Shown here piece by piece: positions 54,898 to 64,000 of a stretch of DNA of 64,000 bases. The notes below the pieces were generated by a model. That model did no database searches and was not told the origin of the DNA. It saw only the letters and a program-made list of their open reading frames with translations. The DNA comes from Anseranas semipalmata (taxonomy: Eukaryota > Chordata > Aves > Anseriformes > Anseranatidae). Location of the stretch: the NCBI GenBank assembly GCA_013399115.1, contig VXAA01001304.1, positions 179,298-243,297 on the forward strand, read 5' to 3'. How positions within the stretch are numbered: the stretch's first letter is position 1; the number at the start of each line of letters is the position of its first letter. The position numbers were made by a program, and so were the translations under genes.

Positions 54898-55130
54898 GAA
54901 CTTCTGCCATGTTAATTACGGACTGCTTAGAGCATTGTACTTGTCCGTGTGCCTAGGCAACAATGAGACAGGCTTCGGAGTACGAAAATCCTGTTCTGTA
55001 TTTCTTGTATTAAAGCCTTAAAGTGTATAATGTTACATACTTTTTAAAATAATTGTATATATAAATCCTTAATTGTTTAGTGACTCAACAATGTTTTATT
55101 TGGAAGTCAATAAAGAATTTTCATTTAAGT
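54898..55130 (+). other. Candidate alternative terminal exon of KHDRBS3
   Basis: A strong acceptor (TTTTGCTCTTTTTCAG, ending 54897) is followed by sequence that, spliced to the exon ending at 47635, stays in frame. It reads GTSAMLITDCLEHCTCPCA and stops at TAG 54954-54956. AATAAA follows at 55109-55114. Such an isoform would lose the QEEW...PYARY nuclear-localisation tail and gain a short tail with four cysteines. Seen: acceptor, matching phase, stop, poly(A) signal. Inferred: that it is used. A 3' end of a separate noncoding transcript or chance are alternatives. Confidence 0.35.
55109..55114 (+). terminator. Polyadenylation signal AATAAA (distal)
   Basis: Canonical hexamer 212 bases after the candidate acceptor at 54897. 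It could end an alternative terminal exon or a read-through 3' UTR. Confidence 0.4.
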
Positions 55131-55627
55131 TCCTGTTACAAAGCAATAATGCAACTTCATGTTCCTTTAGTGACACTTTTTAGCCTTATGCAGCAAGTAT
55201 AATCGTGTGTGAATTCTTATGACTAGAGTTTAAATATGCTTTGGAAATAGCTTGTCTGATATATGAACAACATGGACAAATTAAAATGAACATTGGTGTT
55301 TTATTCTGAAGCTTTTCATATTAGCTAATCGTAAACAGGTCTACTCAAAACAAGACTCATGGGTAGAAATGATACTCCAACTTCCATTTCCTTCAGAAAC
55401 TTGTTGTATAACATGAAGGTGTTTTAATTCCTGTCAATTATATTACACTGCTTATTCTCTTTCACTTGGTGTTTGCACAGAAATGTTTTCTCTGGTACAC
55501 AATCACAAGTTTTCTAGTAGTAGTCTTGGATGAGGCTTTTATGCCTTGATTAATCTTGTATCTTACAGCTATGTTTCCTCAGTGCTTTCTCTGTTTTATA
55601 TTAATTGTGTTGTGATAATTTGCAACA

Positions 55628-55633
55628 AATAAA
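55628..55633 (+). terminator. Possible second distal polyadenylation signal
   Basis: AATAAA in an AT-rich stretch, followed about 20 to 45 bases later by a long T run (about 55654-55676) that could act as the downstream element. Without transcript data this is only a candidate. Confidence 0.25.
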
Positions 55634-55993
55634 ATTCTGATAATTTAATTCCTTTTGTTTTTTTTTTTTTTTTTCTTAAATATTGCTTGCCGAGTATCAG
55701 TGTCCCATTCCTCAGTTATGTTTCCATCAGATATATTTTTCTTCTTGTATTTACTGAATCTCATTCATCCCCTGGGCCTGCCTCATTTATTTTTATCTTG
55801 AAAATAAGCAATGTCACTTAATGGTTTCTTCACAGCAAAAGCCTCCTCTTCAGCATGTATTATTTTCTAATCCTGTATACTGACTATTGAAGAATGGATT
55901 GGAAATTTACGGGGATATGGGAAAAATTAAGATTTCATATTAACCTTTGCACTGATGCAAGTGTCCTGAGTAAGATACCGTGTTTAATAAATT

Positions 55994-56022
55994 AAACAAA
56001 CAAACAAACAAAAAACAAAAAA
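55994..56022 (+). repeat. (AAAC)n microsatellite
   Basis: Four to five AAAC units, then degenerate AAAAAC. Confidence 0.8.
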
Positions 56023-58182
56023 CTTTGATTGTAGTGTAAAAAATATTTACTTTTAACCTTTGAACATTTAAGGTGCTTTTATCAGTTACTCTCACAATCT
56101 GGCAAGATTTTCCCTGCCATCATCTCACTGTATTACAACTACATTTCTGCAATGTTTTCCACAGCAAGCAATGAGTAAATAGTAAATAAATAACATACTT
56201 ATTAAGTAAAAGCAAAATCCAAAAACATTTGAGTAAGCACAAGAGATGTATAATAATGGATTCCCTTCACACTGACAGGCAGGAACCTCTGGTGTGGAAC
56301 AGCACCTAACATTTTAAATGCTAACCAAGTATAAAAATTGTCTATAAATCCTGGGTGGGGAGGGCTGCAATTTAGATAAGCAGAATGCAATTTCACTTGC
56401 TGCAATTTGAACTGGACAGTAGGATTACTAACACAATCTAATTTGAGGATTGCTGTGAATTATTTCATGAGCAAAGTATCGAGCTTTCACTCTAGAGTCA
56501 ACAACAGAGCTTCCTAGAGTTGATACTGAAATGTTTTGCTAGCGTAACTTATTTTAATATGTGGCACTATCAAAGCTATCTAGCATTTTCAATAATTTAG
56601 ATATCTTTTCTAATTACTGAGTAGACTAACATAGGAACTGATATGGTCAAGTCAAAATGGGTCAGCCGCAGGCTCTCTAGTTGTTTGTCTTGCAAGCAGT
56701 TTGCTTATTTCATTAAAAACTTGTGTTTGTGCTTTGAATCCTGGACTTCATTTCTGCTGGGTTTTGCTAGTGGAGTCATGTATTTCTTGCGATCTCTTTT
56801 GAGTGAAATCTGGGTCTTGGTGAAAGGGGGGAGTTTTTTGTCATTCACTTCAAGACACCATGTATGTGCATTGGAAGGAAAGGGTGCATCCTCCCTGCGG
56901 TTCTGTGATACCAGTTCATAGCATTGCCTTACTTAAAGGTTTAGAGCAAGGACATGAGCCTGCAGCTTCAGTCTGCATCACAGCCTTTCCGACAGTGCAT
57001 CTGGGTGTCTAATGGTCTAACTAAAAATACATATAATATGCTGATAAATAGGATCGAATCTGCCCTTGTCCAACCAACCTTGGTGCTGTCACAGCCAAGC
57101 AAATGCACACCAACAATCAGAGTATCTTTGACTTCAAGTTTATGAAAAAGATTAATTGGTTGAAGGGGCTGAGAATTATTTTCACTAGCTCAGCAATTTT
57201 TTCCAAGACAGCTGCAATTGTTTAATGGGGAGAAAAACCCCTTCGGTAATGGAAATTATTGAAGGTAGTTAGTGTTAAAGCACATATTGCTAAGATGATA
57301 AATGTTTGTGCACTCTTAGATACTTGAATGAGTTTGCAGTGCATTGACCCTTGTCTTCAGGCAGGCTTTCTCTACGACTGCAAGCTGAGAGAACATCTCT
57401 GCTAACTTGGATTTTTAAAATGCTTAGAAACTTTAGCCAAGGGCAGAAATAAAGCTGCTTTGCTGCATAGTTCTTTTTTAGCCTCCTTACTAAAAATAGC
57501 AAATTAGGGAAGAGGCTCAATGGAAATTTCCAGCTTTCAGTCAACGATGTACTTGGGATTTATGAAATTAAAATAAGTTAGATTTAATTAGGCTATAGGA
57601 CAAATTTTCTCAGCAATCTTTACATCCAGAAATCAAAATAACTCATGCTATTTCAAGATAGAAAGCTAGTGTGCTAGAATTCTTGACTAAACAAGGTTCT
57701 GCTCCTACCACCCTGAGAGAAATCAAATGTGAATCAGTCCATGGAGTTCAGTTTCTGCTTTTGCAAAGCTAAACACTTATCCACAGTTCTTTATGCATAG
57801 AACCATTTGGTATAACATAGCTTAAATGATACTATCTTTATATTCTTACTAAAATTTAAAACGAGAGAAGAATTTCACCTGAAGCTAAATGATGGTCCTT
57901 CTGTGGAGTCAAAGGGAAGGTTTTTTTACTGATCTTAGAATGATTTACCCCTCCTATGCAAAACATAGTGAACTGCTCCAAATGCTGACTCAGGCACCAG
58001 CCTACAAACTCAATAGTTCATTGATTTCTAAGGCAAAAGAGTAAGTGGTAACTTGTGCTAATGCTGTTGCTCCTTGTGAGAGATCCTGACCCCCTAAGCA
58101 TCTCACAAAGATGGAACAGTGCCATTTTATTTTCATTTGATAAATTGTCTTGTTTCTTCATCCTTTTAAGTGTTGTTTCCTT

Positions 58183-58205
58183 CTTGCTTGCTTGCTTGCT
58201 TGCTT
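58183..58205 (+). repeat. (CTTG)n microsatellite
   Basis: Five to six perfect CTTG units. Confidence 0.85.
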
Positions 58206-60727
58206 TTTAACGCAGAAGTAGCTGTGTCTTGAGTATTTCTTACTGAGAGAAAATATGCAGACTTCACAAAAGTCATTATTGTCATTAAGGATACATTAAA
58301 AAGAAGGAAAATGCATTTGTTTTGAAATTTGTTCTGATAATGCAACTACCAGCTCATAAATCCATAGATGTAGATTCTCTTGCCTTACATGGTAACAGGC
58401 TGCTACAGAATTACTCTGCTAAACATACATTCATGGACTCTGGGCTTCTGCTAGATGATTTTGCAATGTTCATACTGCGATATGAATATTTACTGTTTTA
58501 AAAACTCATTAGACCCTCCAGGACAGTTGATCACGGACTTGAAAGCAAATGAGAGGACAAAGTATAAACTCTGGTGAAAGCTTCCTACATGCATTTTGGA
58601 AGTCATCTGACTTTAATGATCAGAAATATCCAAATGTGAAAATTAACCTTATTCTGTTTAATTTATAGTTTCCCTTTTTTACTGCACTTGAGCCTCTCAC
58701 TTAAGATGGTTTGAACAGAAACTTTCATTAGACATTTAAAATATTCCAGTGATGACTTTCTCAGTTATACAGCATAGTAATAAGAAAAGTGTACATTTTT
58801 TCTTGATACGCTTGAAGACTATGTTATTGTTGTATCAGCAATACAGATGCTCTTGGATTGATACACTTCAGCAGAAGTCAAGAAAGCAGAGATGACCCTC
58901 TGGCAGTTATTCCTCTTGAAAGAGTTGTGGGATAAATATGTAAGGAATTGTGGCAAAGCTTCGTGATATGCTTTCTGCTGGCGATCATGAGTTGCACTTT
59001 TTTATTAAATTCATTACAGATTTGAGGAAATGAAAGTAGAAAATAATATATTAAACAACAGGAAACTCTAGATGGGGGGAAAAAGGTTGTTAAAAAATCA
59101 GTCTAAATACTAAAAGCCATTTTGTATTTCAAACTCTGGAATGGACGAAGAAAGCCTCCATTCTCTAGAGAATAGCTTCCCTGAGCCGGTTTGGGAAGCC
59201 ATGCAACCAATAGTTGCTAATCTTTAAAACATCTTTTTTTTTTTTTTTTGGCACACAGTATTCCAACAATGATTCCCTGGAGTTTCACTCTTGATTAAGA
59301 CATATGTCCTGAGTCAGAGGGGTATCCTGTAAGAGCAAAATATAGGTCCAAAGCATGGTCTATGATAACTGTACCATTTTTTTCTATCTGTATCCAGCTA
59401 GTCTGGTATTGGAATCCCTCACATAGTAGTAATAACTTCAGTAATTTTTGGTGATAGCCTTCAAAGATATAAGCAGATAATTTTTGTAAATGCCACAATC
59501 AGTACCCCTTTGAAAGGTCACTTTTTGTACTCCTGAATAATATTTATATGCATGTGTACATAATTTAACATATTTGGTAAGTGCTCTTAGAAGAATAATT
59601 CAAAGGACAGAAGATATCTTACTGTGAAAGACTTAAAAAGCTTGATTATGGTTTATAATTGCTTGCACAGGGATAAAATAACAAGTACTAAATGACTCTA
59701 ATCTAGTAGAGAAAAAAAGTAAGAACTAATGCTGGGTGTAAAAGCCCTGCAGTTTTAAATGAGAAATTAGGCTCAAATGACAGTGATTAACCACAGCAGC
59801 AAACTACATAAAGGAGAAAGGGCTTCTGCGTTTTTTTCTACATAGGGGACTAAATAAAATGATCTACTAACTGCGTCTGAACTGAGGCTGTGGATCTGTG
59901 ATGATTGTATAAAAATTCAAACCATCACAAGAAAGCATGCTTTTTTTTTTCTGATTTACAAGCTGATGGAGTAATCTGAGTTTTGAGATGATAATACATT
60001 TCATTAACACAAATGAATTCTCTATTTCTATATATTAAAAAAAAAATCTACTTGTCTCTTACCGCTTTTGCAAATAGTAAGAGCCATGGTAAGACAGTAT
60101 TTACTGATATTAACATACCAACAAAGCTGCTGTTCCTCATGCAAGAAACATTTAGAAATACTGTACACCGTGAGTTATGCTTTTTAAAACTAAAGAAAAA
60201 AAAAGCATCAACTTATTAATTTAACAGAAGTCTGTAAATTTTGTTAAAGAAAAGAAGTGAGGTCAGTTTTTCAGTTCTGATTTATGTATCTAAAACTCAG
60301 ATGACAAACTCTAGAGTGGTTGCCCAGACTCTCCTTATAGTCAACGAAGAGAAACAAGCTCAAATGTTAACTCATCTTATCTGAGACAGAAGTACATTGG
60401 GATCAGGTGTCTCATCCTCTGCAAGCACCTGGCTCTTCCCCCTTGACTCTTGTGGGTGATTAAACTCATTTGGATGTTTAAACTTTAGATGTCTGAAGTG
60501 AAGCATGGTGATTCCCATTTATATTTATGTTCCAAATCCAGCTTTGTTGATACATTGAAAACAGTGGCAATTGATGCAGTCTGGAAATAAATAGAAACTT
60601 GGAGAAAATCACCAACAGCTCTCATAGTAATGTGTGTGGAAGACGTGGTGTAGTACACAGTATAGAAGGGGTTTTTCAAATTAGGAGTGGGTGACAGATG
60701 TGTATATAACCATGTTTGTTGCCTGCC

Positions 60728-60747
60728 ATCCTTCCTTCCTTCCTTCC
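60728..60747 (+). repeat. (CCTT)n microsatellite
   Basis: Four to five CCTT units. Confidence 0.8.
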
Positions 60748-61830
60748 ATCCAAGGTTTACACTCTCCTTGTTGTAAGCAGAAAAGGACTGTCTTTTGATG
60801 GCTTCCACTCCAAATGTTCCTGTGACATAGCTTTCTTGGCATATGTATTTATCAGGACATTTTTATACACAGTGTTTGTTTTCCAGAGCCTTCTGTTAAA
60901 CATGGCTACATCTTTATGTTTGCTCATAAGCACTGTAAATCTAAGGATTAGCTAGAATATTGGCCAAGTCAACTCATGCAAGAGGAAATTTATGGTTATG
61001 TATAAATGTTAGTTGCTGCTTAAAGGGAAGTTTTAAATGGGATTGGCTAAAGGAAAGTCTAGAGACTAGAAAATGTAGTTGAATTTCTATGCATAAATAC
61101 ATAGCACTAAGAAAGTAAAATATTTCCTATTCAGCCCAGTGTCTAAAGTATTAGTATCTAGCCCCCAGTAATAATTATTAGATGATGCACAGAAGGAAAA
61201 TAAAATCTGTCATTGTACTTACCCAGTTATCCAGAGTTGTATAAATAAGATTAGTTCTCCTTTGGAGTATCTGTAGGAAATCTTTTAACTAGGAAGCAGA
61301 AAACATGTAGCACTTCCACTAATGGAAATCTAAGACTGTACACTTCCATGGTTCTTAACATCTAAGGAATTTGCAGACTTTCAAATTCTATTGTGCTAAG
61401 AAAGAGGTGATGCATGTAGATCATTTTGTACTATACAAAAGAGGAGCTAAAACAAACTTGAAATTTTTCATTGATGCAGTTTTCCAGTGGATAATCCTGT
61501 ATGTACCAATAAGACTTTTTATTTTTACTGAACTTATATAATTTCAATATTCATCAGAACTCAACTTTTCCCAGAAAAATATTGGTTTGGGGGTTTGGAA
61601 CAGAGTTACTATTTCATTTCAAAATAAGCTTATTTCAAAATCTTTTTCCAAAGATACCCATTTTAAAAGAGCACTCTTCTCTCAGGACATGCCTGGTGTT
61701 TCTAGGCCACTCAAAAGATGAGAAAATCATTTGGACCAAAAAGATAAAGAAAGTAGAAACAATAAAACATGACACTCTGACTCAGAACTCCCTAATGTTT
61801 GCACAAACTGTAGTTCTCTGTATTAACATA

Positions 61831-61922
61831 GTCCTGGACAACCTGCTCTAGATGACTTTCCTTGAGCAGGGGGGTTGAGCAAGATGACTTCCAGAGGTCC
61901 CATCTAACCTCAACCGTTCTGT
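61831..61922 (+). mobile_element. Short CR1 3'-end fragment
   Basis: Reads GTCCTGGACAACCTGCTCTA, then GAGCAGGGGGGTTGAGCAAG and CTTCCAGAGGTCCCATCTAA, with ATTCTGTG decayed to GTTCTGTG. This is a CR1 3' terminus in plus orientation. Confidence 0.85.
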
Positions 61923-61969
61923 GTAATGTAATAATGTCATTGTGAGTAAGATCTACCTGAAGAAGATGC

Positions 61970-62560
61970 CCTGCATTGTATTAACCAGTCCCCACCCCTA
62001 CCCTCCCAACCCCCAAAACTGTTTTTCTCTACCAATGTGCTTACAGTGTCCTACTGTCCATTGTTGGCTCTTATATGGCACACCCCTGAGGTATGCCACG
62101 AGGAACAAGCTGTCACCTAAACTTCAAACCAGTGACCATTACCCTTGGAGTCCAGCTATTTTTCAATGCAACCTACTTTTCCAGTCATTGTGGCATCCGC
62201 CTAACTACTTTCTATCTCCAGTTTGACTGCAAGTTTGCCACTCTTGTTGAAATGCATGACATTGACTGCCCTTCCCATGTCTACCATGCCAGTCATCTCA
62301 CCACAGAAGGCAACCAGGTTGGTCAGGTGTGATTTGCCCTTGGTACATTCACACTAACTCTTCCCAGTCACCTTCTTGTCCTTCGCATGCTTCTGTGAAG
62401 ATGTGCTTCTGCGAAGATGTGCTTCTGCATGGATTTACTCAGTAACCTTCCCAGAGACTAAAGCTAGACCAGCCAGCCTGTAGTTCCCCAGATATTCATT
62501 CTTGATGATGGACATGAAATGTGCCCTTCTCCAGGCATCAAGAAAATAACTTTTTTTGCT
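61970..62560 (-). mobile_element. Old CR1 reverse-transcriptase fragment, reverse
   Basis: The complement follows the CR1 ORF2 RT order: a WR-A block near 62530, GNYR near 62485-62495 (plus strand CTGTAGTTCCCCAGAT), a helix near 62360-62385 (CACCTTCTTGTCCTTCGCAT), and the CACACCCCTGAGGTATGCCA motif near 62080. It is too decayed to keep a frame; the open frames on the plus strand (61942-62226, 62093-62332) are accidental. Confidence 0.7.
62387..62432 (+). repeat. Short tandem repeat, about 18-base unit
   Basis: TGCTTCTGTGAAGATG, TGCTTCTGCGAAGATG and TGCTTCTGCATGG follow one another inside the old reverse CR1, a local expansion absent from the family pattern I remember. Confidence 0.8.
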
Positions 62561-64000
62561 TTATATTTCTGATTTTGTATATGGCAGGGAAAAAAAGGGC
62601 GGGGGAATGAATCTTCCCCCAGGTATTCCTATAATCTTCATTACCTAGTACACTAGACTACTTACTCAACTTTTACCCAACCCAAGTCCTTCCTCCTTTG
62701 ACTTCTGTAAAAATACAGAAGAGTGCTAAAAATATACTGCATGCTTTCTTGTTGTTACTTTTTCTCCTCAGGTCAGTCATGGTAACACAGTCACAACTTT
62801 TTTTCTCCCTCAGCCAACAGTCATGGGACCATTATAACAGTTTTGGTCAGTGCAACTCTGATTGATTCTTGAAGGATGTTGTAAGAATCTGTGAGGTTTT
62901 CAAAGGAATTTACAGTGTCAGGGAATGTAAATCCCTCCACTTTATAGCCAGGCTTATGCGCTTCAGGTGTTTTGGACCCACATAATGTGATCTTAAGTCT
63001 GGACTGTGGTTGTTCTTGCTTCCTCTATAGACAGGTGTGAGAGAGAGCTGTAGAAGAAAGGGAGAGACAGGCCTGCCAGGTATGATTTGGCCAGCCTAAG
63101 GAATATGGGAGCACTCCTCCTACACTAGAAGCCTCATTTGGCTGCCTAAGGTTAGCTGACACCTCCTTACTGACCCATATGACTGCCGTTGAAATAACTG
63201 AAGTTGTTAATTTAATAATATAATTAATTTAATAATGAATAAACACACTAAACATGAAGTCTGGGCTCCCTCCTCTATCTTCTCTCTTGTGCAAATACGG
63301 ACTGTGAGTGAGTTGATTATAAATAAGTTCCTGATAATCAGAATATGTTAGCAGGAAAGAGTCGACTTCCTTATGCTACTCCACCGCCAGTCCAATTAGT
63401 GTCATTCACTGACGATACCCTGTTCTGCTAATTCAAGTGGAGTATTGTGTAAGTGGGAATGCTGTTAATCAGTTAGTGCTTGAGAAACAGTGCTACTTAT
63501 TAATCATCCCTGCAGATCTTTTGTTCTACTACAGATACATCTTGAGAGCAGGCAACATTCTCATTTATACTCAAGCATTTATTTTTTCAAAGAGTTTCTT
63601 AGTATATATACAACTACAATTTATTATTAACTTTCTTTCAAGCACCTGCAGCATTTCACATCCAGTGAGCAGAACACAACACTACCTTATTTCATGTATC
63701 TGTGAATGTATTGGTCCTATTAGCCCTGTGTAATAGGCTTTAAAATTTAAAAAGCCTCAGCTATATTTTAGGTCAGGCATCCTGATCCATCTGTATCTTT
63801 CAAGTGAACAATAGTCAGAATTTTAAGTACCTGGCCATAACACATTATAGTTTGATTAGGACAGACCAAACCATAAAAGATTTACAGCCTGGGTTTAGAC
63901 AGTTACTTGTCCAAAAGTACAAGTCTCCAGTCTTGAAGCAAATAGAGCTCAGGATTTTGCCATTAGAGTCCTATTTCCAAATCAGGGCTTCTATATTTAC

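Larger units (their letters stand above)
55131..64000. other. Intergenic flank, no gene recognised
   Basis: AT-rich with scattered short open frames, none longer than 107 codons and none familiar. It contains CR1 pieces near 61831-62560 and microsatellites listed separately. Confidence 0.6.

Noticed and set aside
62093..62332. Open frame of 79 codons downstream of the gene
   Set aside because: It runs antisense to a decayed CR1 RT segment; the plus-strand peptide has no support.
1..64000. CRISPR arrays, tRNA or rRNA genes, operons, insertion sequences
   Set aside because: No regular spaced repeats, no cloverleaf or rRNA sequence recognised by eye, and the window is plainly vertebrate.

Overview
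This is a vertebrate, almost certainly avian, genomic window. It is AT-rich, has very long introns with GT-AG splice sites, and is scattered with CR1 (chicken repeat 1) LINE fragments ending in the typical ATTCTATG-type 3' repeats. It also carries a bird-type retroviral LTR. There are no bacterial-style operons. A 40-base run of N at 10162-10201 marks an assembly gap. The species cannot be named from the sequence.

The only protein-coding gene I can support is the 3' half of KHDRBS3 (SLM2/T-STAR), a STAR-family RNA-binding splicing regulator, on the + strand. Five coding exons (4793-4932, 20564-20756, 32595-32677, 47577-47635, 50902-50993) join in frame into 567 coding bases, 188 residues plus stop. 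They encode the end of the STAR domain (QUA2), the arginine/glycine- and proline-rich linker, the tyrosine-rich segment and the C-terminal nuclear-localisation tail. The exons for QUA1 and the KH domain lie upstream of the window; base 1 is already inside an intron. A polyadenylation signal at 51483 ends the main transcript. A second plausible terminal exon (54898 to about 55130) would replace the nuclear-localisation tail with a short cysteine-rich one.

Layout: 1-4792, upstream intron with a deleted CR1 copy (926-1871). 4933-20563, intron with a reverse CR1 containing the assembly gap (9543-10330), an AT-rich UAAA-dense tract (10432-10512), an antisense LTR (11360-12078), a 101-base tandem duplication (13128-13332) and a long CR1 with a second CR1 nested in it (15312-17142). 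20757-32594, intron with an old reverse CR1 scrap (26070-26235) and a stretch that looks constrained (31120-31760). 32678-47576 and 47636-50901, introns without recognisable repeats of note. 50994-51510, 3' UTR. 51511-64000, downstream flank with the candidate alternative terminal exon, CR1 fragments (53054-53137, 61831-61922, 61970-62560) and simple repeats.

The most interesting leads are regulatory: a very weak 3' splice site on the RG/proline-rich exon with a stronger stop-introducing decoy 111 bases upstream, and the candidate alternative last exon. Both could let a splicing factor change or limit its own output. I found no unrecognised multi-gene system here.
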